Shown one piece after another: positions 39,231-48,509 of a stretch of DNA of 64,000 nt; position 1 is the stretch's first letter, and each line of letters begins with the position of its first letter. The DNA is taken from positions 124,001 through 188,000 of the forward strand of contig NZ_CP038273.1 of assembly GCF_004571175.1 (NCBI RefSeq), given 5' to 3'. The notes beneath the pieces are model-generated. The model worked only from the letters and a program-made list of their open reading frames with translations, was not told where the DNA came from and ran no database searches. A program made the translations under genes and the position numbers. The stretch comes from Legionella israelensis. GTDB lineage: Bacteria; Pseudomonadota; Gammaproteobacteria; Legionellales; Legionellaceae.

Positions 39231-40709
39231 TTAGAGTGAGTGAATATCCTCTAAAACCGTTTTTAATGCCCTTTGCCATCCTTCATAATTCCTTTCACTG
39301 ATTTGTCGCTCTTCATTTCTACGAAATTCTGTTCCAAGCTGCCACATAGTTTTTAATTGCTCTAAATCCGCAAAAACACCTAAACCAAGCGTAGCAAGAA
39401 TCGCTGTACCATAAGCGGTAGTTTCTATATTAACTGGCCTTTGCACCAACAAATCGCACTGATTAGCCAAAAACTGCAAAAACCAGTTATTAGCGGACAT
39501 TCCCCCGTCAACCCGTAATAAGCTCATATCAATGTTACTGGCATGTTGCATACATTGTAAAACATCTCTGACCTGGTAACACACACCTTCAAGTGCTGCC
39601 CGTGCAAAGTGTGCACGAGCAGAGAGCCTTGAAAGGCCCACAATATTGGCACTCTGCTTTGAAGTCCAATATGGAGCCCCTAAACCGGTAAAAGAAGAAA
39701 TAAAATACACTCCATCATTGGAAGACAAACTTTTTGCCAATTCTTCAGATTCATCGGCTGTAGCAATTAATTTTAATTCATCACGTAGCCATTTTATGGT
39801 TGTACCAGCATGATAAATACTTCCTTCCAATCCATATACAGTCTGATTTTTTAAATTGTAGGCAATTGTAGATAATAAATGTTCTGAATCTACAATCCTT
39901 GAGCCGGTATTCATTAACAAAAATCCCCCGGTACCAAAGGTGGCTTTGATCATACCTTCTGCAAAACAACACTGGCCAATTAATGCCGATTGCTGATCGC
40001 CGGCAACCCCGGTAATAGGAACTTCATAGCCGAGTATTTCTTTCTGGATAAAACCAAAATGAGCATCACTTGAGCATACTTCAGGCAAGACAGCAGGTGG
40101 AACCTGAAAGAGTTGCAATAGCTCTTCATCCCATGCCTCATCACGAATATTATACAGCATGGTTCTTGATGCGTTCGTGACATCCGTCAGATGTGATTTT
40201 CCACCCGTAAGACGCCAGATTAAAAAACTGTCAATGGTACCGAATGCAAGCAATCCTTTTTTCGCAAGATTTGAAGCTTCAGGACAATGTTGTAGAATCC
40301 ACCTTAACTTAGTGGCGGAAAAATATGGATCCAGCAATAATCCTGTTTTTTGTCGAATACTATGTTTTTCATTAGCTATAGAAGAACAAAAATCCTCTGT
40401 TCTCCTGTCCTGCCATACAATGGCTGGTGTAAGACATTGTCCACTGCGCTTATCCCAAACTACGGTGGTTTCTCGCTGATTGGTGATTCCACAACAGAGA
40501 ACACTTTTAGCGGGTAAATTTTCTGTTACTTCCTTAATGGCTTTTTGTGTTTGTTGCCATATTTCTTCCGGATCGTGTTCGACCCACCCTGTTTTTGGAT
40601 AAAACTGGGTTACGGGATACTGTCTAATATCAACTTGCTCTCCTTCCGAATTAAAGATAATTACCCGTGTACTGCTTGTCCCTTGATCAATGGCAAGAAT
40701 ATAATTCAT
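39231..40709 (-). CDS. glpK: Glycerol kinase
   Basis: Phosphorylates glycerol to glycerol-3-phosphate. The start MNYILAIDQGTSSTR at 40709 is preferred (492 residues; an in-frame codon 13 residues upstream adds a non-family stretch). FGGY-kinase motifs: DQGTSSTR, GITNQRETTVVWD, GVAGDQQSALIGQ and LRVDGGMSANNW. Divergent from glpD, with which it forms the aerobic glycerol route. No glpF transporter gene is beside it. Confidence 0.96.
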   Translation of the reverse strand: MNYILAIDQGTSSTRVIIFNSEGEQVDIRQYPVTQFYPKTGWVEHDPEEIWQQTQKAIKEVTENLPAKSVLCCGITNQRETTVVWDKRSGQCLTPAIVWQDRRTEDFCSSIANEKHSIRQKTGLLLDPYFSATKLRWILQHCPEASNLAKKGLLAFGTIDSFLIWRLTGGKSHLTDVTNASRTMLYNIRDEAWDEELLQLFQVPPAVLPEVCSSDAHFGFIQKEILGYEVPITGVAGDQQSALIGQCCFAEGMIKATFGTGGFLLMNTGSRIVDSEHLLSTIAYNLKNQTVYGLEGSIYHAGTTIKWLRDELKLIATADESEELAKSLSSNDGVYFISSFTGLGAPYWTSKQSANIVGLSRLSARAHFARAALEGVCYQVRDVLQCMQHASNIDMSLLRVDGGMSANNWFLQFLANQCDLLVQRPVNIETTAYGTAILATLGLGVFADLEQLKTMWQLGTEFRRNEERQISERNYEGWQRALKTVLEDIHSL

Positions 40710-40759
40710 AGTTAACAATATTCCTGATAAAGTAATAAATAGATTCATTCTAAGCCTTT

Positions 40760-40788
40760 TATAATGGGATCACCATATTCGATATGGT
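40760..40788 (+). promoter_or_regulatory. Putative glp operator and glpD -10 box
   Basis: TATAAT at 40760-40765 is followed at 40772-40788 by the perfect palindrome ACCATATTCGATATGGT between divergent glpK and glpD. The centre TTCGATA resembles half of an E. coli GlpR operator. Repression at the start point of glpD is inferred from position. Confidence 0.5.
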
Positions 40789-40841
40789 ATTTCTTCAAGC
40801 TTATGAGATTTTAGGTTAATCAATTGCTCAGGGAGGCAAAT

Positions 40842-42362
40842 ATGGAACCCCTCTATGATGTTGCAGTAATTGGGGGCGGTATTAATGGCTGCGGTTGTGC
40901 TGCTGATGCAGCTTTGCGTGGACTTTCTGTGTTTCTCTGTGAAAAGGGAGATATTGCCTCACAAACCTCATCCAAAAGTACTAAACTAATACATGGAGGT
41001 TTAAGATATCTGGAACAGTATAATTTTAAATTGGTAAAAAAAGCCTTAATAGAACGCCAAAAACTATTTGAGCTGGCTCCCTATCTTGTTCACCCTATAC
41101 AACTGATGTTGCCTTATGAAAAATTTTTACGCCCTTCCTGGCTCATCCGCACAGGACTTTTTATTTATGATCATTTAAGTCAAAAAAACAATTTACCTAA
41201 AAGTCGTTCAATTCACCGAAAAAACCAGTCAGGATACTTCCAACCATTAAAAAATAGATTTTATAAGGGATTTCTCTTTTATGATGGAAGTACTAACGAT
41301 TCAAGACTGACTTTAGTTAATGCTATTCAAGCTAAAGAGCATGGAGCGAGGATTTGTACTCATACAGAATTGATTCAGGCTAAAACAGAGAATAATCAAT
41401 GGTATTTAACGTTAAAAGATCATCGCAGCGATAGTTTGATTAATATTCAGGCCAAAACAGTCATTAATGCTACAGGTCCCTGGATAGATTCGGTCAGCAA
41501 GCGATTAAATATTTCAGAAAACAAGCAAGTGGTATGGGTCAAAGGTAGTCACATCGTGGTTCCTCAATTGTATGAAGGAAATCATGCCTATTTTTTACAA
41601 AGTAAGGACAAACGCATTATTTTTACCATACCTTATTATGGCTACACTATGATTGGCACAACAGACATACAGTTTTCCGGTTCTTTGGATGATGTTGAAA
41701 TATCTCCTTCTGAAGTAGCCTATTTATGTGACCTAAGCAATCAATATTTCAATAAAAGTATCAATAAAAACATGATCATTAACAGCTGGAGCGGTGTCCG
41801 GCCCCTGATAAAAGACAAAGAAAAGCAACTTCATACCATCAGCCGAGACTATCATTTTAATGTTCACGAGCAACCCGCACCAGCCATCACGATTTATGGA
41901 GGAAAGATCACAACCTATCGCAAACTTGCAGCTGAAGTCATTGATAAGCTGGATTCAGTGTTTCCTGACTTGCCAATATCTCAAACGGCAAACCATCCTC
42001 TACCAGGGGCAGAATTGAATGGAATGAGTTTTGAAGATTATGAATATTATGCGACTGAGCACTATTCATGGTTAGAACAAAAGTTGTTAAAACGCTATTT
42101 AGACAATTACGGGACGAGAGCAGAATATATTTTAAAACATTGCCAGTCCATGGATGATCTTGGCATCTATTTTGGCCACGGTCTCTATCAAGTCGAACTT
42201 GATTATCTCCTTCAACAGGAGTGGGCAACGAGCTGCGATGATATTCTCTGGCGGCGCACTAAGTTGGGTTTAGATTTTGATAGTGATAATAGTTTGAAAC
42301 TTGAAAAATATATAAACTTATACCATTCAAATCTAAACAGCAAAATGCAAATTTTATTCTGA
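40842..42362 (+). CDS. glpD: Aerobic glycerol-3-phosphate dehydrogenase
   Basis: Membrane-associated FAD enzyme oxidising glycerol-3-phosphate to DHAP with transfer of electrons to quinone. Start at ATG 40842 (MEPLYDVAVIGGG), with GGGAGG 6 bases upstream. 506 residues. The FAD fingerprint VAVIGGGINGCGCAADAALRG opens the protein, and SSKSTKLIHGGLRYLE follows; both are complete. It is divergently transcribed from glpK. Confidence 0.96.
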   Translation: MEPLYDVAVIGGGINGCGCAADAALRGLSVFLCEKGDIASQTSSKSTKLIHGGLRYLEQYNFKLVKKALIERQKLFELAPYLVHPIQLMLPYEKFLRPSWLIRTGLFIYDHLSQKNNLPKSRSIHRKNQSGYFQPLKNRFYKGFLFYDGSTNDSRLTLVNAIQAKEHGARICTHTELIQAKTENNQWYLTLKDHRSDSLINIQAKTVINATGPWIDSVSKRLNISENKQVVWVKGSHIVVPQLYEGNHAYFLQSKDKRIIFTIPYYGYTMIGTTDIQFSGSLDDVEISPSEVAYLCDLSNQYFNKSINKNMIINSWSGVRPLIKDKEKQLHTISRDYHFNVHEQPAPAITIYGGKITTYRKLAAEVIDKLDSVFPDLPISQTANHPLPGAELNGMSFEDYEYYATEHYSWLEQKLLKRYLDNYGTRAEYILKHCQSMDDLGIYFGHGLYQVELDYLLQQEWATSCDDILWRRTKLGLDFDSDNSLKLEKYINLYHSNLNSKMQILF

Positions 42363-42403
42363 TGAACCCTCTATATCACAGTAGCCCTATTTTAATTTAT
42401 AAG

Positions 42404-42428
42404 GTTCGCGCTTTTCTGAAGTGCGAAC
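42404..42428. terminator. Hairpin between glpD and the thioredoxin-like gene
   Basis: GTTCGCGCTT, 5-base loop, AAGTGCGAAC (10 pairs, one G-T). It lies 42 bases after glpD and 22 bases beyond the minus-strand gene end. No T run, so a weak shared terminator at best. Confidence 0.5.
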
Positions 42429-42449
42429 ATCACATGAACATGCCGTTTA

Positions 42450-42818
42450 TTACAATTCCTCTCCAGACTCACCCTCCATTCCTTTTTTAAGCTTGCTCAC
42501 GTCAGTATCAATAGCCTGTTGAACCAGATCTCTTAAAGCAGCTTCAGGCATCGCTCCTGATTCAGAGTAAATGAGAACACCGTCTTTCACTATCACTACA
42601 TGAGGTATAGAGCGCACATGAAACTCCTCTGCAATCTCTGGTTCTTCTTCAATATTGATCTTGGCAAATTTTACATAGGGAAACCTGTCTGAAACTCTTA
42701 CAAATATTGGAGAAAAATTTTTGCATGGACCACACCATTCAGCCCAAAAATCAATAACAGCAATTCCCTCTCCAAGTAATAAGTCAATACTGTCTTTTCC
42801 TAAATGATAAACGGGCAT
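42450..42818 (-). CDS. Thioredoxin-like protein
   Basis: A 122-residue thioredoxin-fold protein with the active site FWAEWCGPCKNFSPIF near residue 29. The cis-Pro is in VRSIPHVVIVKDG near residue 70. It lacks a signal peptide, so it should be a cytoplasmic disulfide reductase. The C-terminus is longer than E. coli TrxA and acidic (KKGMEGESGEEL). It abuts adk (1-base overlap), so they are co-transcribed. Function beyond general disulfide exchange is unknown. Confidence 0.85.
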   Translation of the reverse strand: MPVYHLGKDSIDLLLGEGIAVIDFWAEWCGPCKNFSPIFVRVSDRFPYVKFAKINIEEEPEIAEEFHVRSIPHVVIVKDGVLIYSESGAMPEAALRDLVQQAIDTDVSKLKKGMEGESGEEL

Positions 42819-43483
42819 TATTTCTCCTTATCATATATATGATTTAATATCCTATCAAAAATCTCATCGACATCCCCTCTACCATCAACTTTATGGAATT
42901 GAGGCGCACCTTCCGATTGTTGATTAGCCCATGATTGATAATATTGTATTAGGGGTTCTGTTTGCTCATGATAAACTTTCAGGCGTTTGCGAACGGTGGA
43001 TTCCTTATCATCATCACGTTGAATTAAAGGTTCATTAGTCACGTCATCCCGTCCTTCATGTACGGGTTTTTGATTTTCTATATGATATACACGCCCGGAT
43101 GGCTGATGAATTCTGCGGCCACTCAAACGTCGAATGATTTCCTCATCATCTACATCTATTTCAATAACATGGTCGAGATATATTTTTTTATCTCTTAATG
43201 CTTCGGCCTGAGTGATTGTCCGTGGAAAACCATCAAATAAAAAACCAAGCTGGCAATCGGTCTGTTTCAGTCTCTCTTTGACTAAATCAATAATAATATC
43301 ATCGGAAACCAATTTTCCCTCATCCATAACTTTTTTTGCACTTTTTCCAAGTTCCGTTCCTTCAGCAATGGCTGCGCGTAACATGTCTCCAGTGGATATC
43401 TGGGGAATATTAAAATATTGACTCAAGCGCTTGGCCTGAGTACCTTTTCCAGCACCTGGACCACCTAATAACATTAATCGCAT
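42818..43483 (-). CDS. adk: Adenylate kinase
   Basis: Interconverts ATP + AMP and 2 ADP. The 221-residue kinase has [15 protein letters not shown] at the N-terminus, [12 protein letters not shown] near residue 86 and a long-form lid [14 protein letters not shown] without zinc cysteines. A slightly extended C-terminus ([15 protein letters not shown]) is seen. It heads a two-gene operon with the thioredoxin-like gene. Confidence 0.96.
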   Translation of the reverse strand: MRLMLLGGPGAGKGTQAKRLSQYFNIPQISTGDMLRAAIAEGTELGKSAKKVMDEGKLVSDDIIIDLVKERLKQTDCQLGFLFDGFPRTITQAEALRDKKIYLDHVIEIDVDDEEIIRRLSGRRIHQPSGRVYHIENQKPVHEGRDDVTNEPLIQRDDDKESTVRKRLKVYHEQTEPLIQYYQSWANQQSEGAPQFHKVDGRGDVDEIFDRILNHIYDKEK

Positions 43484-43669
43484 TCATCACTCCTTAAACT
43501 TAAAACATGCCCTAGAGCATTTGAATGATTTAAAAATGAATAGTCTAAATTTGATTTAAAGATAACCAAATAAACTCATTAAAATCACCATGGAAATTGC
43601 TGTTCCCAAGAATTGATCCTGAAGCAGGAATTTTGAGGCAAAAATTGTACAAACTTAAGTCATATGACC

Positions 43670-43698
43670 GTTGACAATCCTACTATCTTGAGCCAAAA
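43670..43698. repeat. Short intergenic repeat shared with 55372-55400
   Basis: GTTGACAATCCTACTATCTT here and GTTGACATTTCTACTATCTT there, then GAGCCAAAA / GGCCGAAAA. Both copies lie in intergenic DNA. Confidence 0.55.
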
Positions 43699-43720
43699 CG
43701 TCAGGACAATAATCATACAT

Positions 43721-44314
43721 TTACTTAAACCAGAATCTTCTGGATACCTTACAACTTGTCAGTTGTCTTTCATAAAACTGACTTTTTGCTTTCACTTTTC
43801 TTGCCACAGCAATCAACCATGGTTTTTTTAAATAGGTTTTACGTTGATAGCCCCCTATACCTTCATGATATGCCAAATAAAGCTTATAAGCATCATTTTT
43901 AGGGATACCTGTTCTCATATGAGCTTGATGGGCATACCATCCGATAAAATCGGCAGCGTCGCCAAAATCGTCCCGTGAGACCCAATAGCCACCCTCTGAT
44001 TTCTTATACAGTTTCCACGTAGAGTGCAAGGCCTGAGAATAACCATAAGCAGTTGATGGCCTTTTCCAGGGGATGATCCACAAAAGTTTAGTACGCGGCG
44101 GTTTTGCCCTGCCATTAAATTTTGACTCCTGATGAATAATAGCCATCTGTACAGATACTGGAACTTTCCATCTTCTTTCAACAGCCCTCGTTTCCGCATG
44201 CCATTTAGGGTATTGAGCAAATATTTTACATATATTATTAACATCATTAGGTGGCGTTTTTACGCAGGCAGCCAGTTGCATACATACCAGAACCAGCAGA
44301 GTAATTTTTTGCAT
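43721..44314 (-). CDS. SLT-domain lipoprotein (putative lytic transglycosylase)
   Basis: The 197-residue protein has a lipoprotein signal peptide (ITLLVLVCMQLAAC, lipidated Cys17) and a lysozyme-like SLT domain. The catalytic Glu is probably in MAIIHQESKFNG near residue 62, followed by STAYGYSQALHSTWKLYK and LAYHEGIGGYQ. Such enzymes cleave peptidoglycan at the outer membrane side of the periplasm. Upstream sequence has dispersed repeats. It is not clearly in an operon. Confidence 0.8.
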   Translation of the reverse strand: MQKITLLVLVCMQLAACVKTPPNDVNNICKIFAQYPKWHAETRAVERRWKVPVSVQMAIIHQESKFNGRAKPPRTKLLWIIPWKRPSTAYGYSQALHSTWKLYKKSEGGYWVSRDDFGDAADFIGWYAHQAHMRTGIPKNDAYKLYLAYHEGIGGYQRKTYLKKPWLIAVARKVKAKSQFYERQLTSCKVSRRFWFK

Positions 44315-44507
44315 TTATTATAATCAGCAAATTCAGTTTCATTATTAGTACCAGAAAAATAAATAAAATAAAACTAATTACCCTATATTTCCCAGGACGA
44401 ATTATATTTTGTCTTATTTACGCCATCCCTGCGCAAACAAACGTACATCCATCTTGCAAATGAATTGACGAATTCATAAAGAAATAGATTTTTGCCTGCC
44501 AGGAAAC

Positions 44508-44577
44508 ATGGAGTAAACGAGCATTTGAAATTCCAAAAAGCATTCAAAGAGCAAAAAAAGAAGCTGCGTTACATGAT
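44508..44577 (+). repeat. Dispersed intergenic repeat, copy C
   Basis: GGAGTAAACGAGCATTTGAA, then ATTCCAAAAAGCATTC, then GAAGCTGCGTTACATGA. Copies A and D share the blocks in the same order. Confidence 0.7.
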
Positions 44578-44690
44578 TTAATCAATACATGAGTTAATCA
44601 AATGGTATGAGCTTGACCTGTGAAGCGGGATGAGTTCATTTTAAATTTTAATCTTTTTATGATACTGTATCCGGCATTCCACACTGGCCT

Positions 44691-44729
44691 TTTTTGCTAA
44701 AAACTGAGTACTTTTGACATGTAAACTAT
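44691..44729 (+). repeat. Dispersed intergenic repeat, second motif, copy G
   Basis: TTTGCTAAAAACTGAGTA is identical over 18 bases to the minus-strand copy E at 45651-45697. It lies just upstream of the exonuclease gene. Confidence 0.6.
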
Positions 44730-44784
44730 GCTTTCTCTAAAGATTGACTCAGAAGCAGTATCATTCATTTTTCAGGAATATTGT

Positions 44785-45579
44785 ATGTCCGTTCTGGTAT
44801 TTGATATTGAAACCGTTCCAGATATTGTTACGGGTAAAAGAATATACGGCCTTGATGGCTTAGATGCTATAGACTGTTCCGAGGCTATGTTTGCTTTACG
44901 GAGAGAAAAAACAGGCACTGATTTTCTACCTCACTATCTACAGAAAATAGTGGCGATTTCTCTTGTCTTAAGCCACGGCTCAAACGTTAAGGTATGGTCA
45001 TTAGGAACTGAGAACTCTGAAGAAAAAGAATTGATTTCTCGTTTTTTTTCAGGAATTGATAAGCATACCCCGATTTTAGTCAGTTGGAATGGCAGTGGTT
45101 TTGATTTACCTGTGCTTCATTATCGTGCTTTATTGCATGGAGTCACAGCCACAACCTACTGGGAAACAGGAGATAATCAACAAAATTTTCGCTGGAACAA
45201 TTACTTAAGTAGATTCCACTATCGACACTTAGATCTTATGGATGTGTTGGCAGCTTATCAGCTCAAAGCTTTCGCTCCGCTGGATGAAGTAGCCACTATG
45301 TTGGGTTTCCCAGGCAAAATGGGAATGAGTGGTCATAAAGTATGGGAGCAGTACCTTGCAGGCAACTTGAAAGGTGTTCGTGATTACTGTGAAACCGATG
45401 TTTTAAACACCTACTGCATTTATCTGCGCTTTGAACTCATGAGAGGAAATTTAAGTCCTGCCGAATATGAAATATCAATAAATAGCTTAATCCATTACTT
45501 AAACCAGGAAACAGACAAAACGCATTTGCAGGAATTTGCAAAAAACATGAAAAAAATTGAGTCTAATTTGCATACATAA
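44785..45579 (+). CDS. DnaQ-fold 3'-5' exonuclease related to DNA polymerase B
   Basis: The 264-residue protein starts at ATG 44785 (MSVLVFDIETVPD). DEDDy-type motifs: FDIETVPD (residues 6-13), WNGSGFDLPVL near 105, YCETDVLNTY near 202 with the catalytic Tyr/Asp pair. Such proteins are annotated as predicted 3'-5' exonucleases similar to the PolB exonuclease domain. Its nucleic-acid substrate is unknown, and no polymerase domain is fused to it. Confidence 0.88.
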   Translation: MSVLVFDIETVPDIVTGKRIYGLDGLDAIDCSEAMFALRREKTGTDFLPHYLQKIVAISLVLSHGSNVKVWSLGTENSEEKELISRFFSGIDKHTPILVSWNGSGFDLPVLHYRALLHGVTATTYWETGDNQQNFRWNNYLSRFHYRHLDLMDVLAAYQLKAFAPLDEVATMLGFPGKMGMSGHKVWEQYLAGNLKGVRDYCETDVLNTYCIYLRFELMRGNLSPAEYEISINSLIHYLNQETDKTHLQEFAKNMKKIESNLHT

Positions 45580-45650
45580 AATGAATTACCCATGTATGGA
45601 ATTATCAATAATCTTCTTTTCATCCTGCATGCCGTCATCGCATTTTTAGT

Positions 45651-45697
45651 GCAAGTAAATGAGCATTTACATTCAAAATTACTCAGTTTTTAGCAAA
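45651..45697 (-). repeat. Dispersed intergenic repeat, second motif, copy E
   Basis: On the minus strand TTTGCTAAAAACTGAGTA, then AATTTTGAATG, then AAATGCTCATTTACTT. The last part also occurs in copy A (24672-24688), tying the two motifs into one family. Confidence 0.6.
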
Positions 45698-45717
45698 GGA
45701 AGTGCGAAATACCGATT

Positions 45718-45999
45718 TCATAATGAAAATATGGCATTTAATATTTTTTTTCTGAAAACAGCCAAGGCAGGTAGCATCAAATATCCTCCCAATTGACGGC
45801 TCCATTGTAAAACCCGATTCATCCCTCCCATTCGCCATAAGAGAAAAACAACCGGCAATACCACGGTTATCAATAGTAACTGATTATTTTTTATAATATC
45901 CAACCAATATTGTCTATGTAATATAAACTGTTTTTGATGATAACGAATTCTATTTTCAGTTTCGGCTATGGCCTGTATTATCTCTTTCCTGGAGGTCAT
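45718..45999 (-). CDS. YqjK-like small membrane protein
   Basis: The 93-residue protein has a basic helical N-terminus (RKEIIQAIAETENRIRYHQ) and one membrane helix (LLLITVVLPVVFLLW) followed by a basic, hydrophobic C-terminus. Position behind YqjD/YqjE-like genes matches E. coli yqjDEK. The function is unknown. Its start lies 44 bases inside the upstream gene. Confidence 0.65.
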   Translation of the reverse strand: MTSRKEIIQAIAETENRIRYHQKQFILHRQYWLDIIKNNQLLLITVVLPVVFLLWRMGGMNRVLQWSRQLGGYLMLPALAVFRKKILNAIFSL

Positions 46000-46354
46000 G
46001 AGTATTGCTTCCTTTAGTGTCAGCTAAAATTTGTCTTGTTTTTTCAAAACTCATTTTTTTCAGATTAAATTTCAAGTAACGAAGCAAAATAATAAAAAAC
46101 AGGATATTTAATCCACAAACAGAGACTAGCGCTAAAAAAATACTATCGAACAGCTTTTCCAGCACATATCCCCCAAGCACCATAATGGAAATCCAGGTGC
46201 TTAAGAGGATCACTATTAATAAACACAGATTCAGCAACAACGGAAATACGCTTAATCCAGCAAGTCTTATTTCTAGTTTTATCAAGGAAAAAATTGCTTT
46301 AAATACTTCCAGTTTACTGGAAACAAGACCTGTTAATTCATCAATGGCTTTCAT
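45956..46354 (-). CDS. YqjE-like (phage-holin superfamily) membrane protein
   Basis: The 132-residue protein has two long hydrophobic segments (LSVFPLLLNLCLLIVILLSTWI and FLALVSVCGLNILFFIILL) separated by a short loop, as in the YqjE/holin_3_6 family. No lysis role is expected; such genes accompany DUF883 proteins in stress/stationary-phase operons. The start overlaps the DUF883 gene by 4 bases (ATGA). Confidence 0.75.
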   Translation of the reverse strand: MKAIDELTGLVSSKLEVFKAIFSLIKLEIRLAGLSVFPLLLNLCLLIVILLSTWISIMVLGGYVLEKLFDSIFLALVSVCGLNILFFIILLRYLKFNLKKMSFEKTRQILADTKGSNTHDLQERDNTGHSRN

Positions 46355-46617
46355 TCTTTCCTGAGAATTGCTGATACTAAAAATCCCACTCCTGCAGCAA
46401 TGAGGACAGAGGCCAATGGGTTTTTCCTGACTTTATTTAATAAAACATCGGAATATTCTTTGGCTGCATCCTGGGCCTCATGAACTTTGTCTATACCATC
46501 TTCATAAAGTTCGTGAGCAAATTTTTTGCTCTCATTCATTAAATCACTGGCTGCTTGTTTAACATCAGCTCTGGCCTCTGCTGTAGAAGGGTTTTGTGTC
46601 GTCGCTTTCCTGTTCAT
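46351..46617 (-). CDS. DUF883 (YqjD/ElaB) ribosome-associated membrane protein
   Basis: The 88-residue protein has an amphipathic, Ala/Glu/Lys-rich coiled N-terminal part (AEARADVKQAASDL) and a C-terminal membrane helix NPLASVLIAAGVGFLVSAIL ending in RKE. E. coli YqjD and ElaB anchor ribosomes to the inner membrane in stationary phase. It is the first gene of a yqjD-yqjE-yqjK-like operon. The upstream region is very AT-rich. Confidence 0.88.
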   Translation of the reverse strand: MNRKATTQNPSTAEARADVKQAASDLMNESKKFAHELYEDGIDKVHEAQDAAKEYSDVLLNKVRKNPLASVLIAAGVGFLVSAILRKE

Positions 46618-46839
46618 ATTGTCACTCCCTTTTATAATTTTATTCAGATATTAACTTCCCTTAATAAAGCGTAGTATATTATTTAATGATATATAAATTT
46701 TTTGAAATTTTTTTCGGAAAATCGATTCACACTATATATTTATTATTGATCCTGAAAAAGATTTATATAGCAATCATATATAATTCTAGCCATGTGACCC
46801 AACAAGATCAGGAATAAAAGCCAGGACGCAAAACAAAAA

Positions 46840-48024
46840 ATGCAAATACCAATTGAATATATATTTATAGGATCATCCATCTTACTCATTCTAAGTGTTT
46901 TAGCCAATAAGGCTTCCGAAAGACTTGGGCTACCCTCATTATTACTTTTTCTCATCATTGGAATGGTAGCAGGTTCTGATGGACTTGGCGGTATTGAATT
47001 TGAAAATGCCTTATTGGCGCAGTCCGTGGGCATTGGTGCGCTTGTATCTATATTATTTTCAGGTGGTCTGGATACTGATTGGAACATTATTCGCCCCATA
47101 GTTAAAGAAGGGATCCTCTTATCAACTATTGGTGTTGTCTTGACTGCTTTTTTTATGGCAGGATTCACTTATTTCTTTACTCATTTCTCCTTCACTGAAA
47201 GTATGCTACTTGGTGCTATTGTTTCTTCCACTGATGCAGCAGCTGTTTTTTCCATTTTACGCTCGCGTAACGTCCGTTTAAAAAAGGAAGTACAGGCAAT
47301 TATCGAACTTGAATCTGCAAGTAATGATCCAACAGCAGTATTGCTAACGATTGGTTTTATTCAGATCATTCTCATTCCAGCGACAGGTTTTGCCGATTTA
47401 AGCTGGTTATTTATGACACAGGTCACAATTGGCATTGCCTTTGGGTGGACAATGGGACATCTTATTCCTAAGGCTATTAATGGATTACATCTTGCTTATG
47501 CTGGTCTATATCCTGTGTTAACGGTAGCATTTGTACTGTTTACTTATGGTGTTACAGCAGCGTTGCACGGCAATGGTTTTATAGCGGTTTATCTGGCAGG
47601 ATTAATCATGGGGCGCCACAAATTTCTTTATAAAAAAGAATTAACCTCATTTCATGACGGTTTAACCTGGCTAATGCAGATAATTATGTTCTTAACGTTA
47701 GGTTTGTTAGTGTTTCCTTCAAAACTGCTTGGGTTATTTAGCATAGATATCATCATTGCTTTTTTTCTTATTTTGATTGCAAGACCGCTCAGTGTGTTTA
47801 TCGTTTTATCACACAGTAAATTTAATTATAAAGAATTATCCATGATTTCATGGGTAGGCTTGCGCGGAGCTGTGCCTATCATCCTCGCTACATTCCCTCT
47901 GGTTTCTGGTGTTCCTAAAGCTGATACCATATTCAACCATGTATTCTTTATTGTATTAACTTCTATATTGATTCAGGGAACGTTGGTTCCGTATGTTGCG
48001 CGATTTTTAAGGGTTGAAAAATAA
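46840..48024 (+). CDS. CPA1-family cation/proton antiporter (NhaP2-like, short form)
   Basis: Inner-membrane antiporter of 394 residues with about 12 hydrophobic segments. The family motifs VSSTDAAAVFSILRSRN near residue 130 and IELESASNDPTAVLL near 152 (with the ND pair) are intact. E. coli NhaP2/CvrA is longer because of C-terminal RCK and CorC-like domains, which this protein lacks. It may therefore be unregulated by nucleotide binding. Likely K+/H+ or Na+/H+ exchange; the ion is not predictable. Confidence 0.87.
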   Translation: MQIPIEYIFIGSSILLILSVLANKASERLGLPSLLLFLIIGMVAGSDGLGGIEFENALLAQSVGIGALVSILFSGGLDTDWNIIRPIVKEGILLSTIGVVLTAFFMAGFTYFFTHFSFTESMLLGAIVSSTDAAAVFSILRSRNVRLKKEVQAIIELESASNDPTAVLLTIGFIQIILIPATGFADLSWLFMTQVTIGIAFGWTMGHLIPKAINGLHLAYAGLYPVLTVAFVLFTYGVTAALHGNGFIAVYLAGLIMGRHKFLYKKELTSFHDGLTWLMQIIMFLTLGLLVFPSKLLGLFSIDIIIAFFLILIARPLSVFIVLSHSKFNYKELSMISWVGLRGAVPIILATFPLVSGVPKADTIFNHVFFIVLTSILIQGTLVPYVARFLRVEK

Positions 48025-48062
48025 TGATGTAAAAATCTTTATTCTGCGCCAGTATTTTTAAA

Positions 48063-48509
48063 TTAAATCAGTTTCCTTAAAACGATAGCATCTTCTTTTT
48101 TGTTGTTATCGTCCGAGTAATAATCTTTTTTTATTTCAAATTGTTCAAAACCCAGGCTTTTATATAAATTAAGCGCAACTAAATTGCTCGGTCTGACCTC
48201 AAGATGAGCAATCTCAATTCCCGAATGCTCTAAAGAATCAATAACGGAGTTCAATAATAATTTACCATAACCTTTGGATTGAAACGATTTAGCGATACAA
48301 AAGTTTAAAATATGGCATTGATTTAAATCGTAACGGCAAATAATATATCCAGCAATATTTTGATTTAATTCCAAAACTCGGCAGTCATAACCCACAAAAA
48401 GACAATCACTAAGAATGCTTCGACTCCACGGTGCTCGTTGTGTCGACGACTCTATTGTATAAACAGCGTCAATATCTTCCTTCTTCATTGGGCGAATTTT
48501 TACGCTCAT
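48063..48509 (-). CDS. rimI: GNAT acetyltransferase, RimI-like
   Basis: The 148-residue GNAT-fold protein has VKIRPMKKEDIDAVYTIE at the start, acetyl-CoA loop AKSFQSKGYGKLLLNSV near residue 75 and LEVRPSNLVALNLYKSLGFEQ near the C-terminus, the usual RimI motif. RimI acetylates the N-terminus of ribosomal protein S18. A tsaB or holD neighbour would have strengthened this, but is absent. Confidence 0.82.
   Translation of the reverse strand: MSVKIRPMKKEDIDAVYTIESSTQRAPWSRSILSDCLFVGYDCRVLELNQNIAGYIICRYDLNQCHILNFCIAKSFQSKGYGKLLLNSVIDSLEHSGIEIAHLEVRPSNLVALNLYKSLGFEQFEIKKDYYSDDNNKKEDAIVLRKLI

Larger units (their letters stand above)
44315..44784. other. 470-base intergenic region with two dispersed repeats
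   Basis: It separates divergently transcribed SLT-lipoprotein and exonuclease genes and so must hold both promoters. I see repeat copy C (44508-44577) and repeat copy G (44691-44729). Plus-strand frames here are short and lack ribosome-binding sites, and no gene is called. Confidence 0.6.

Noticed and set aside
46743..47168. 141-codon minus-strand frame opposite the antiporter
   Set aside because: Shadow of the CPA1 antiporter gene; composition with many Pro/Ser is typical of an antisense frame.
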